The position numbers were made by a program, and so were the translations under genes. Below are positions 54,569 through 63,245 of a DNA stretch of 64,000 bases, in pieces. A model generated the notes under the pieces. The model worked only from the letters and a program-made list of their open reading frames with translations, was not told the origin of the DNA and searched no databases. Source of the stretch: Gemmatimonadota bacterium (GTDB taxonomy: Bacteria > Latescibacterota > UBA2968 > GCA-2709665); contig JAPPFJ010000033.1 of assembly GCA_028877215.1 (NCBI GenBank), positions 124,001-188,000 of the forward strand, given 5' to 3'. The first letter of the stretch is position 1. Every line of letters starts with the position of its first letter.

Positions 54569-56476
54569 TTAAGATATCTCCATGGAAAGCGCCAGTTCCT
54601 TCAATTCCCCGTAGCGCCGGGTCTCATACGCCGGCAACTGGCTTTCGCGCAGGTCAAACCCGAACGCGCGTTTGCTGAGCACGATGATCGGCGGCGCCTG
54701 GACGCGCTTGAAGTAGTTGATCCGCACCTGCCGCGCGACCCACTCCAGGTCTTCGATCCAGCTGTTTACGTCGGGAAACCAGGCACGGAACTTCCCCCGA
54801 TCATGCCATCCGATCTCCTCCAGCAGGATTCCGTTCACGAACCATTGCAGAAAATCCTCCGGGTCTTTCCGGTATTCGATGATCTGGCGAAGCATGGCAT
54901 CGTGGTAACCGTATCTGATAGGGTCGCCAAGGCCCCGGTTCACGTCCTGGGCTTCCGACAATTCCGCGCTGGGCACCGTCTCCCCGCTGATCAGGTTATC
55001 CGGAATGACCTCCCTGCCGAAAACCTCTTCGTTCAGGAACCGCGCCAGATGCAGCACCTGGACCTTATAGAGGTCCGCGATCGGGGCCACGGCGCCGTTC
55101 ACGTCCCCGTAGAGCGTGGCATAACCCAGCGCCGTCTCGGTCTTGTTGCCGTTGTTGGTAAAGACCAGCCCGAATTTGGCGGCCAATCCCGCAAGTATAT
55201 CCGCTCCCCTGATACGCGCCTGAAGGTTTTCGTCAACGAGCCGGGTATAGGCGCCCGGCGTCGTGGAATAGTTCACGCCCTTGATCTTTTCGGACAGGAA
55301 CTCGTACAGGTCCTGGATCGGGCAACTTAGATAGTCCACCTCGAGGGTCCGGCAGACCTGCCTCGCGTTTTCCTGCGTGATGGACGCGTTGAACCGCGTG
55401 GGCATGTTAACCGCGAACACCCGCTCCGGCCCGACGGCCTGCGCGAGCATGGATACCACCACGCTCGAGTCGATTCCTCCGCTCACGCCAACCAGAAACC
55501 GGTTCTCCCTTTCGCGGACGTCGTCCAGATGCCGCAGCCCGGTCAGGATGGCATCGTAGATCGCGGCAACCTCGTCCTGGGAAGAAGCGGGCGGTTTTCC
55601 GCTCCGGCTGAGGACCGTCTGCTCACGCCAGGGATGCGCGCGGCGCAGGATTTCTCCCGCGGGGGAATAGACCGTCGTATCGCCGTCGAAGACGATGATG
55701 TTCTTTCCGTTGTTCTGTGCCCCCACCTGGTTGACGTAGAAGACAGGGATGGGAGAGCGCCGCAGAATATCCGTGACGACCCGGTTTCGCTTCGTGTTCT
55801 TCTGCCAGGTCCATGGGGACGAGGACAGATTGAACAGCGCCTGCGCCCCCCGGTCGTGGAAGACGCGCAGCGTATCCAGAATTGATTCCGCGTAGCCATA
55901 GTCCCGGCACCAGATATCTTCGCACAGCTGCACGCCGAACCGGAAAGTCCTCCCGTCACTCACACAGATCTCGAACGGCTCGGTCCAGTCGTATACGGAT
56001 CTCCCTGAAGCGTCGGCGAGTTTCCGGAGCGAGTAGAAATGGCGGTCGTCGTCGAAAAACCGGTAGTTCGGATGCAGCGTCTTGGGCTGTACGCCCGCGG
56101 GAAGCCCGACCGGGACGTCTTCCCGCGCCACGTAACGGCCGTCGGCGCAGACGTGGACGGCATTGTACTTCCGTATCCGGCCGTCCTCGCCGATGTTCGC
56201 GCGATCCACCGCCACGTTGCCGAAGAGCACCGCAATGTCCTGACTGGCCTCGCGGATCGTTTCGCTGTATGCCGCAAAATCCTCGACGAGCGCGTCCACC
56301 TCCCACAGGTCGCCCAGGATGTAGCCCGATATGCAGAGTTCCGAAAAGACGATCAGTTCCGCGCCGGCCGCCCTGGCATTGTCGATGTAACGCAGCATGG
56401 TCTCGACGTTCAGGTCCGGCCGCGCCGGCTTCACGTCCATCTGGACCAGAGCGATTTCGGGCAACGCGTCAGTCAT
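54569..56476 (-). CDS. nadE: Glutamine-dependent NAD+ synthetase
   Basis: This 635-residue protein is the two-domain NAD synthetase. The N-terminal nitrilase-type glutaminase has Glu46 ('FSELCISGY'), Lys132 ('QPKTLHPNY') and Cys185 ('VQLCEDIW'). The C-terminal NAD synthase has the ATP pyrophosphatase loop 'VGVSGGIDSSVV' (330-340) and 'TNNGNKTETALGYATLYGDV'. It amidates deamido-NAD with glutamine-derived ammonia. Length is normal. It follows the ceramidase-like gene by 33 bases on the minus strand, but its role is housekeeping. Confidence 0.94.
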   Translation of the reverse strand: MTDALPEIALVQMDVKPARPDLNVETMLRYIDNARAAGAELIVFSELCISGYILGDLWEVDALVEDFAAYSETIREASQDIAVLFGNVAVDRANIGEDGRIRKYNAVHVCADGRYVAREDVPVGLPAGVQPKTLHPNYRFFDDDRHFYSLRKLADASGRSVYDWTEPFEICVSDGRTFRFGVQLCEDIWCRDYGYAESILDTLRVFHDRGAQALFNLSSSPWTWQKNTKRNRVVTDILRRSPIPVFYVNQVGAQNNGKNIIVFDGDTTVYSPAGEILRRAHPWREQTVLSRSGKPPASSQDEVAAIYDAILTGLRHLDDVRERENRFLVGVSGGIDSSVVVSMLAQAVGPERVFAVNMPTRFNASITQENARQVCRTLEVDYLSCPIQDLYEFLSEKIKGVNYSTTPGAYTRLVDENLQARIRGADILAGLAAKFGLVFTNNGNKTETALGYATLYGDVNGAVAPIADLYKVQVLHLARFLNEEVFGREVIPDNLISGETVPSAELSEAQDVNRGLGDPIRYGYHDAMLRQIIEYRKDPEDFLQWFVNGILLEEIGWHDRGKFRAWFPDVNSWIEDLEWVARQVRINYFKRVQAPPIIVLSKRAFGFDLRESQLPAYETRRYGELKELALSMEIS

Positions 56477-56509
56477 ATCTGCCGAGCCGGGGATGCGGGA
56501 CGTGTCTGG

Positions 56510-57817
56510 CTACGAAATGCCGAGGGACCGGCTCACGGCGGCATGGATCCGGTCTTCGGTTTCGGCCACGTAGGGTCCCGTCCGTTTCCAGTACTGCTGG
56601 CTGGCCCACACTTCGTAGCCGCCCTCGGGGATCTGGCGCCTGACGGGAACGTAACCGACGATGTCGTTGGTGTACGCCAGGACCAGCAGGTTGGCAAAGT
56701 GCGGCCCGATTTCCCGTTTCAGCCGCAGGCCGTGCTCCACCGTCATTTCCCCCGCGAGCGTGACCATAGCCAGCGTGTCTCCGAAACACACGGTCTGGAT
56801 TTCAAAAGGGATATTGGTGACAACCGGCGCGTTGTTTTCGACGCTATCCAGCAGATGCCTGGCCCACGCCTTAACGAATGCCTGATTGTCTTTCAGGCCT
56901 GCATTTACGAGGCCCATGTCAATCGGTTCAGTATCCAGGTTGAGGATGGTCTGGCTTACCGAAATCGGACCGGTTACCTGATCGAGCCCGCCCGAGGCGA
57001 GGGTTCGGACCACGGATTTCCCCAGCAGAACGCCGATGTCGCGGATTTCCTGGATATTCCTCTGTATGAAACGGTCCTCGGCGGGGTCGACCGGTCGCGT
57101 CTTCTGGTCTCCGGCGCAGCCCTGTAGAAAGAAAGCGGTGACGCCGGGGTGCATGGCCTCCACGTGGTCATACGCGTAACAGACGTAGTCGCCGCCGATG
57201 AGCGTGCCGCTCCGGCTGGTGGGATGGCACGCATAGCTGAAAATGACGCTGCGAAGTTCGCCCTCGGGAGATTCGACGGCCAGCACCGGCACCTCGTGGT
57301 CGTGGGGAGCGCCGGGACCGGGTTTCCACTCCACGCCGCCCTTCCCGTCGGATTTACGGCGGGATACGGCGATATCGCAGTGCCCACGCCCGATCCGAAG
57401 GCGGGCCGGCGACCGGGTCTCCCACGCGGTTTTCGCGCAACGGGCGACGCCGACCAAGAGTCGTTCGATATAGTCCTCATCAAGGTCGCCGTGGCGATGC
57501 CGGTCCATTTCCCGGATGCAAGGGCCGCAGTGGGTATGCGATCCGCTCAGGACGATGTTGGCAGGAACGACACCGGTCAGTGCCGAGACGCGGGACCGGA
57601 CCTCTTCGGTGTGTTCGTAGAAACCCAGGATCTCAGCGCTTGCGATGATGAGCGGGTTGTTGCCGTCGTCTATCGCAATGGCGTTTGCTTTCAAGGGATG
57701 ATAGACGTCGGTGGAGGGTTCGGTTCGGGCGGCGAATCCGGCCAGATAGATCCCGACCGGCGGCGTGATGTCTTCACCGCCCACTCCGATGAGGTACGTA
57801 TCGCTGGACATCGTCAT
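56510..57817 (-). CDS. Neutral/alkaline ceramidase-like N-terminal domain hydrolase
   Basis: This 435-residue protein matches the neutral ceramidase family in its catalytic part: 'LIGVGGEDITPPVGIYLAGF', 'ANIVLSGSHTHCGP' with zinc ligands His94 and His96, and 'VIFSYACHPTSRSG' with His and Ser. The C-terminal Ig-like part of true ceramidases is lacking and there is no signal peptide. Many bacterial short members act as amidases or lactonases on unknown substrates. It sits 16 bases after the Gfo-type dehydrogenase and before nadE. Confidence 0.83.
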   Translation of the reverse strand: MTMSSDTYLIGVGGEDITPPVGIYLAGFAARTEPSTDVYHPLKANAIAIDDGNNPLIIASAEILGFYEHTEEVRSRVSALTGVVPANIVLSGSHTHCGPCIREMDRHRHGDLDEDYIERLLVGVARCAKTAWETRSPARLRIGRGHCDIAVSRRKSDGKGGVEWKPGPGAPHDHEVPVLAVESPEGELRSVIFSYACHPTSRSGTLIGGDYVCYAYDHVEAMHPGVTAFFLQGCAGDQKTRPVDPAEDRFIQRNIQEIRDIGVLLGKSVVRTLASGGLDQVTGPISVSQTILNLDTEPIDMGLVNAGLKDNQAFVKAWARHLLDSVENNAPVVTNIPFEIQTVCFGDTLAMVTLAGEMTVEHGLRLKREIGPHFANLLVLAYTNDIVGYVPVRRQIPEGGYEVWASQQYWKRTGPYVAETEDRIHAAVSRSLGIS

Positions 57818-57833
57818 TCAATTCGCTCCCTGT

Positions 57834-58835
57834 CTATAGATGGATTGCCTGTTCTTTGCGCGCGGACTCTACGATAGCCAGACCCACGCGCAGGGCATTG
57901 CGCGCCTCCCGCAATGTGCCGTGCGCCGGATTTCGACGTCCGATAACGCAGTCCGCGAAATGGGTGAGTTCCTGCTCCAGCGCGCCGACGATTCTGCCGT
58001 GGACTTCAGGCGAGAGATAGAGGTCCGGGCTGGACGTCGCTTCGCCGGTCCAGATCCAGGCGGCGTCGTTGGGCTCGGAGATGTGGGCCGTCCCGTCCGT
58101 GCCCACCACTTCCAGGCCCGCGTCGGACCAGTAGAGCTGCCGGTCCGGCATGAAAAAACTTTGTTCGATCACGCCTACCAGGCCGCTTTCGAAGGTGAGC
58201 ATGGCCCACCAGGAATCCGGGCGACCCGGTTCCGCCATGCTGCGGGTCCTCGCATACACTTCCCGGACTTCCTCACCTGCCATCCACAGCAGCTGGTCGA
58301 TGGTATGTATTCCCGGTTGAATGACCAGGGGATAGGGCTTGAAACGCGGCGCATCCAGGATGCCTCGCCAGATGTTCCGGCGGCCGTAGATGGAGACCAG
58401 TTCTCCCAGTTCGCCCGCGTCGATCTTCTGTTTGACGTTTGCGCGCCTGACGTCGAAGCGCTCCAGGAAGCCGACCATGAATACGGCGCCGCTTTCTTCC
58501 GCCTCTTCGATAAGCCGATCGTTCTCATCCAGACTGTCTGTCAGCAGGATTTCGCTGAAAACGTGTTTGCATAATCGAAGCGCGGCGAGGGCGATTTCGG
58601 TGTGCCGGTCCACTTCGGTGACGATGTCGATTGCATCGACGTCGGGATCCCGAATCAGGTCGCGATAGTCCGTATAGTGCTTCGGAACATTGTGCGTCGA
58701 AGCGACACTGGCGGCGCGCTCCGTCGAACGGGAGCAGACCGCGTTGAGGTCGACGTGCGGCAGCTGAGCGAGGACGCGGGCGTGCTGGACGCCGAAGCGT
58801 CCCAGTCCGATGACTCCGATTCTGGCGCGGTTCAT
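57834..58835 (-). CDS. Gfo/Idh/MocA family oxidoreductase lacking the EKP lysine
   Basis: This 333-residue dehydrogenase has 'RIGVIGLGRFGVQHARVLAQ' (NAD(P)-binding, about 5-24), 'DAIDIVTEVDRHTE' and a C-terminal domain with 'QPGIHTIDQLLWM'. At the place of the highly conserved Glu-Lys-Pro motif it has Glu95-Ile96-Leu97 in 'HVFSEILLTDS', so the catalytic Lys is lost. It may be a non-catalytic or altered member. Its start overlaps the stop of the YhdH-type reductase in ATGA, so the two are cotranslated. The ceramidase-like gene follows by 16 bases. Confidence 0.85.
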   Translation of the reverse strand: MNRARIGVIGLGRFGVQHARVLAQLPHVDLNAVCSRSTERAASVASTHNVPKHYTDYRDLIRDPDVDAIDIVTEVDRHTEIALAALRLCKHVFSEILLTDSLDENDRLIEEAEESGAVFMVGFLERFDVRRANVKQKIDAGELGELVSIYGRRNIWRGILDAPRFKPYPLVIQPGIHTIDQLLWMAGEEVREVYARTRSMAEPGRPDSWWAMLTFESGLVGVIEQSFFMPDRQLYWSDAGLEVVGTDGTAHISEPNDAAWIWTGEATSSPDLYLSPEVHGRIVGALEQELTHFADCVIGRRNPAHGTLREARNALRVGLAIVESARKEQAIHL

Positions 58836-59833
58836 CTTTCAATTAGTTCGACCACAACCCTGCCCGTCAGTTTGCCCTGCAGGATGCGCTGTATTTCAGG
58901 TTCCAGGGTTTCGAGCGTGCGTTCCGTGACCAGGTCGTCCGTTGGATCGATCTTCCAGGCACCTGCTATCTTCTCCCAGATATACGTCCGTTCCGGCATG
59001 GGACATTCCGCGGAGTCGATCCCCTGCAGGCTGACGCCCCGCAGGATGAACGGGTAGACGTTGATGTTCAGGTCTGCGGACGCGACGAGGCCGCAGCACG
59101 TGACGAGTCCCCGGCTCCTTGTCGACTTGACAGCGGTGGCCAGGATATTGCCTCCGACGGTATCCACAACACCAGCCCAGCGTTCCGCCAGCAGCGGACG
59201 CCTGCCTTCATCGTCAACCTCGTTTCGATGCACGACCGCGCTCGCCCCGAGGCCGAGCAGGAAGCGCTCCCGGTCCGGCTTTCCGGTGGCCGCAACTACC
59301 GTGTGACCCACGCGGGAGAGGACGGCGACGGCCATGCTGCCGACACCCCCCGTGGCGCCGGTGACGAGTATCTCGCCGCTGCCGGGAGCAACGCCGTGGC
59401 GTTCCAGCCTGTGGAGCGACATGGCGGAGGTGAAGCCGGCCGTGCCGTAGACCATCGACTCGCGCAGGGTCAGGCCGGCGGGAAGCGGGACGACCCATCC
59501 GGCGGGCACGCGGATGTATTGTCCGTATCCGCCGGGCGTGTTGGCGCCGAGATCGTAGCTTGTGACGATGACTTCATCGCCAGGCGTAAAACGTCCGTCG
59601 GAGCTCTCCTCGACAACCCCTGCAGCGTCTATGCCCGGCGTATGCGGATAGCGCCGGGTGACGCCCGGGTGTCCGGTGGCCGACAGCGCATCCTTGTAGT
59701 TCAGCGAGGAGTAGTGCACCCTGATCAGCACGTCGCCTTCGGGAAGCGTGTCGACGGATCGGCGCACTACCCTGCGGACGTAGCCGTCATTCTCCTGGCT
59801 CACGAGCAGACATTTAAAGTCACCGGCGGACAT
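58832..59833 (-). CDS. Zinc-independent MDR oxidoreductase, YhdH/AcuI (acrylyl-CoA reductase) family
   Basis: This 333-residue medium-chain reductase has 'VHYSSLNYKDALSATG', 'TPGIDAAGVVEES', the NADPH loop 'VTGATGGVGSMAVAVL', and 'ILRGVSLQGIDSAECP', all typical of the YhdH/AcuI group that reduces acryloyl-CoA to propionyl-CoA, for instance in DMSP degradation. The zinc-binding residues of alcohol dehydrogenases are absent. An in-frame upstream start adds 13 residues, but ATG 59833 begins the family sequence. It is translationally coupled to the following dehydrogenase gene. Confidence 0.88.
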   Translation of the reverse strand: MSAGDFKCLLVSQENDGYVRRVVRRSVDTLPEGDVLIRVHYSSLNYKDALSATGHPGVTRRYPHTPGIDAAGVVEESSDGRFTPGDEVIVTSYDLGANTPGGYGQYIRVPAGWVVPLPAGLTLRESMVYGTAGFTSAMSLHRLERHGVAPGSGEILVTGATGGVGSMAVAVLSRVGHTVVAATGKPDRERFLLGLGASAVVHRNEVDDEGRRPLLAERWAGVVDTVGGNILATAVKSTRSRGLVTCCGLVASADLNINVYPFILRGVSLQGIDSAECPMPERTYIWEKIAGAWKIDPTDDLVTERTLETLEPEIQRILQGKLTGRVVVELIER

Positions 59834-59904
59834 TGTACGTTCCCGGCTTCCTCCTGTCGGTACTGGTGCCATTCCGATTGCGCGATCGAAGCGCTGCCGA
59901 CTTC

Positions 59905-61044
59905 TCAGGACATGAACCGTGTGATCCGATACGCGTCCAGTTCTATTGGCAGGTCATTACCCATGATGAGGTCGGCGATGAGTTTACCGCTGTAAGGCCC
60001 CAGTTGCAGGCCCGTGGGCCCATGCCCGGTTGCCAGCCAGACGTTTTTCCTGCCGGGAACCGGACCCAGCACGGGCAGGAGATCCTGAGTGTACGGCCGC
60101 AGACCGACCCGGATTTCGCGAATCTCCGCCGCGGCCAGCCCGGGCGCCACCCGCAGCGCCTCGCCGAGCACCTCCCGCACGCCGGCGACGGTAGTACGGG
60201 CGTCGAAACCCGATCCGGTCTCCCGCGTGGCGCCCACCACCACCCGGTTGTCCGGCCAGGGCACCATATAATGGCCGCGAACGGCGCTGACGATTGTCCA
60301 GGACGCCGTATCGGCGGCAGGAGGCAATCCCAGATGGATGATCTGACCGCGCTGCGGCTCCACCGGGATCTGGACGCCCAGCTGAAGGCCGAACGCGTGC
60401 GACCACGCGCCGCCTGCGATGACGACGTCGCCAGCCGAAATGGCCCCCGCATTCGTGACGACGCCGGTGACCGCGTCGTTTTCCATGCTCAGACCTTCAA
60501 CACCCGTTTCCCTGACGGTGAGCCCACGGGCTTCCGCGGCGCGGCGAAGCGCGCCCGTCAACAGCCGGCCGTCGACACGGGCCGCGTTACGGTAATAAAT
60601 GGCGCCCTGCACGTCGGCAATCGCCGGAAACCGGTTGCGGGCTTCCTCGGACGTTATCTCGCCGAGGTCCTCCTCGGAGGGCTTTCCCCGGCGACTACGG
60701 CGGTCGAAAATGTGCCGGCGGGCGATGTCGAACGGTTCCAGTTCGTCATCGGAAACGGCGACGATCATCATGCCGCATACGGCGAAGCCGGTTTCCCCAG
60801 GCTGTTCGGCCTCGAGATTCTCGATCAGTCCCGGATAGTATTCGACGGCAAGGGAGGCCAGGCGCTGCCAGGGGTCCGGGTCCCGCGTGTTGGTGGCGGG
60901 AGACAGAATGCCCGCACCGGCATCCGTGGCGCGACCGGTGTCCTTGCGGTCCACGAGCAGTGTCCTCGCGCCGGCGTGGACGAGATGCCAGGCGGTGGAC
61001 ATCCCGACGATTCCCCCGCCGATCACGATCGCGTCATAGCTCAT
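59905..61044 (-). CDS. FAD-dependent amino acid oxidase/dehydrogenase (DAO family)
   Basis: This 379-residue flavoprotein starts 'YDAIVIGGGIVGMSTAWHLV' (dinucleotide motif), has 'GAGILSPATNTRDPDPW', 'VVIAGGAWSHAFG', 'PVEPQRGQIIHL' and ends 'LATGHGPTGLQLGPYSGKLI', the ATG-G-x-G flavin contact. It fits the glycine oxidase (ThiO)/D-amino-acid dehydrogenase (DadA)/sarcosine oxidase group. The substrate is a secondary or D-amino acid, which cannot be told further. It is the first gene of the packed minus-strand set running to the ceramidase-like gene, 71 bases before the YhdH gene. Confidence 0.88.
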   Translation of the reverse strand: MSYDAIVIGGGIVGMSTAWHLVHAGARTLLVDRKDTGRATDAGAGILSPATNTRDPDPWQRLASLAVEYYPGLIENLEAEQPGETGFAVCGMMIVAVSDDELEPFDIARRHIFDRRSRRGKPSEEDLGEITSEEARNRFPAIADVQGAIYYRNAARVDGRLLTGALRRAAEARGLTVRETGVEGLSMENDAVTGVVTNAGAISAGDVVIAGGAWSHAFGLQLGVQIPVEPQRGQIIHLGLPPAADTASWTIVSAVRGHYMVPWPDNRVVVGATRETGSGFDARTTVAGVREVLGEALRVAPGLAAAEIREIRVGLRPYTQDLLPVLGPVPGRKNVWLATGHGPTGLQLGPYSGKLIADLIMGNDLPIELDAYRITRFMS

Positions 61045-61133
61045 TCTTAAACCGTTGTCTGATGGGATTTACCATACGAAATTTCGGAAGAAAACGTGCC
61101 GCAGGCCGCATTTCGGACGATTGGGCGGTTTTC

Positions 61134-61910
61134 TTACAGCGCCATCCGGTCTATCGAATCCATCTCGGCTTCGGACAGCGCCCAGTCGAAGACATCCAGA
61201 TTGTCGCGGAGGTGCTGTTCCGAACTGGCTTTCGGGATGACGTTCATCCCTTTTTGTACCAGCCATCTGAGCGCGACGTGCGCGGACGTCCTGTTGTGGC
61301 TGCTGGCGATGGTCGTCAGGTCGGGATCCTCGAGGATGTTCTTCTTGCCCAGCGGCGAGTAGGCCGTAACAACAACGTCGTGTTCCAGGCACCACTGGAG
61401 TACGTCGCGTTGCTCATAACCCGGATGGTACTTGATCTGATTCACGCTGATCGGCGCCTTTGAAACGGAAAACGCCTCCCGCATCTGCTCAACGGAGAAG
61501 TTGCTGACGCCGATGCTTCTGGCCTTGCCCGCGTCGAAGATTGCGTTGAACGCGCCGATGGTCTCTTCCATGGGCGCGTCAGGGGGCGGCCAGTGTACCA
61601 GGAGCAGGTCCACGTAATCCATCTGGAGATACTGGAGATTCTCCTCCGCCTGATTGATGGCAACGTCGTACTGCAGGTAGTCCTGACCGACTTTGGTCGT
61701 TATGAACAGCTCAGACCGGTTGACGCCGGCCTCCTGTAACGCTCCGCCAATCTCGCGCTGGTTCCCGTAGATCCAGGCCGTATCGAAGTGGGTGTAACCA
61801 AGCTCGAGAGCCTGTTTGATCACCCGCTTGCACTGTTCGCCCTTCAGCGGATAGGTGCCGTGGCCAACCACCGGCATCGTGTGACCGGAAAGCAGAGGCA
61901 GGGATTCCAT
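61134..61910 (-). CDS. Aldo/keto reductase, 2,5-diketo-D-gluconate reductase-like
   Basis: This 258-residue reductase has 'THFDTAWIYGNQREIGGAL' (Asp43, Tyr48), 'ITTKVGQDYL' (Lys73), 'LLVHWPPPDA' (His106) and 'ARSIGVSNFSVEQM', the short DkgA/DkgB form. The frame is open further upstream, but ATG 61910 has a GGAGT at 5 bases and begins the family sequence 'LPLLSGHTMPVVGHGTY'. It reduces sugar ketones or aldehydes with NADPH. It is not closely similar to the AKR at 14386. Confidence 0.9.
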   Translation of the reverse strand: MESLPLLSGHTMPVVGHGTYPLKGEQCKRVIKQALELGYTHFDTAWIYGNQREIGGALQEAGVNRSELFITTKVGQDYLQYDVAINQAEENLQYLQMDYVDLLLVHWPPPDAPMEETIGAFNAIFDAGKARSIGVSNFSVEQMREAFSVSKAPISVNQIKYHPGYEQRDVLQWCLEHDVVVTAYSPLGKKNILEDPDLTTIASSHNRTSAHVALRWLVQKGMNVIPKASSEQHLRDNLDVFDWALSEAEMDSIDRMAL

Positions 61911-62121
61911 GTTCGACTCCGTGATGTCGGTGTCAACACCGGTTTTATTTTGACAAATGCACCGGTTTAAAATTGGACACAAAGGCGTAACGTCATCGCA
62001 GGCTGACAGTTCAACGCTGCCAGGCACAAAAAACACGTGACCGCGGCACGTAACTTACGAAGAAAAACGTATCGACGGCAAGTTGTAACAGAGCCGGGGA
62101 CAACGGACGGTATGGCCGCCT

Positions 62122-62898
62122 TCAGGGGGGTGTGACGATATTCGGACGGTCGTAGGAATCCGGTTCTTCGCGGAGCGCGTAACCCATATCTTCCAGCCGG
62201 TATCGCGGGCGGTAGCCGAGGACTTTCTCCGCCCTGGAGAGGTCCCACCGGCGCTTGCTGCTTTCGCCGACAACGGTGACGATTTCGAAACCGACGTCGG
62301 GTGCGGTCAGGGCGAGCTTGTAGGCGCGGATGAGGTCGGGGAAGGCGATCCACTGGGGCAGAATCGATGCATTCGCGAGTTTCGGATCGTCGATATCGAA
62401 CGGTTTGGGGATGCGCAAACAGAGTGTGGAAATGCCGTGCAGTTCGGCGTAGTATTCGGCGATTTTTTCGCCCATATACTTGGTAAGGGCGTAGGTACCT
62501 ACGGGTTTCGCAGGGGCGTCGCCGTCGACCCATTGCGGCGGGGGATAGCCCCAGACCACCGTCAGGCTGCTGGTGTAGATCACCCGCTTTAGCCGGTGAC
62601 GTCGTGCAGCTTCGAAGAGGTTATAGGTGCCCTTGACGTTGATATCCATCCGCTGGCTGTTGAAGGCGTCCTCTTCGTAGTCGCCCTCCCTTCCCGTAGC
62701 GATGGCCAGGTGGATGGCCACGTCCATCCCTTCCGCGGCATCGCAGACCTGGTCGATATCTGTGACGTCCACCTGACGCCAGCGTGAATCGTCCGGGAAA
62801 TCACGCCGGCTCAACAGACACAACTCGTGTTCGCCCTCCAGCGCCGGAACCAGCCTGCTGCCGATGACGCCCGTGGCGCCTGTGATGAGGATTTTCAT
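62122..62898 (-). CDS. NAD-dependent epimerase/dehydratase (extended SDR)
   Basis: This 258-residue protein has 'KILITGATGVIGSRLVPALE' (NAD loop), 'VDVTDIDQV', 'VIYTSSLTVVWG' with Ser110/111 and 'TYALTKYMGEK' with Tyr136 and Lys140, the SDR catalytic set. It is shorter than most sugar nucleotide epimerases, so it may act on a smaller substrate such as a uronate or lactone. It is the leftmost-facing gene of the divergent pair with the DUF499 gene across a 347-base gap. Confidence 0.88.
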   Translation of the reverse strand: MKILITGATGVIGSRLVPALEGEHELCLLSRRDFPDDSRWRQVDVTDIDQVCDAAEGMDVAIHLAIATGREGDYEEDAFNSQRMDINVKGTYNLFEAARRHRLKRVIYTSSLTVVWGYPPPQWVDGDAPAKPVGTYALTKYMGEKIAEYYAELHGISTLCLRIPKPFDIDDPKLANASILPQWIAFPDLIRAYKLALTAPDVGFEIVTVVGESSKRRWDLSRAEKVLGYRPRYRLEDMGYALREEPDSYDRPNIVTPP

Positions 62899-63245
62899 GG
62901 TGGGATCGGAAAAAGAATGGTTTTAGGTACCCTTAAGCTTTGGGCCGGATGGACTAAGTGTGAAGAGAATTCGCCCTCAGCGCCTCAGAGATTCGGGGTT
63001 TATTCTGGATATGTCGAATGGCGCTCGTACAAAATGAACTTGAGATTTCATTGGATAGTCGCGAAAAGCGGCGCACATGTATTCCGTGTCACGTATATTA
63101 TCGTGAAGTCCGGACATTTCTTGGCGCCTTGCGAGTTACCGGCGGATCACTTATAATAATGACTTGAGCTTGATAACAAAAGAGTGCTTCTGTCAGATAG
63201 CGTAAATGAAGGCAGCCCACTTTGCGGTGGGAGGGATACGAAACA
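62899..63245. other. Divergent 347-base intergenic region
   Basis: No gene is seen. It lies between the minus-strand epimerase gene and the plus-strand DUF499 gene and is AT-richer than both. It contains a good plus-strand promoter, listed next, and a leader of about 80 bases ending in a GGGAGGG site. Confidence 0.6.
63129..63157 (+). promoter_or_regulatory. Sigma-70-like promoter of the DUF499 gene
   Basis: TTGCGA (63129-63134) and a perfect TATAAT (63152-63157) are separated by 17 bases. The leader to the ATG at 63246 would be about 82 bases. Confidence 0.65.
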
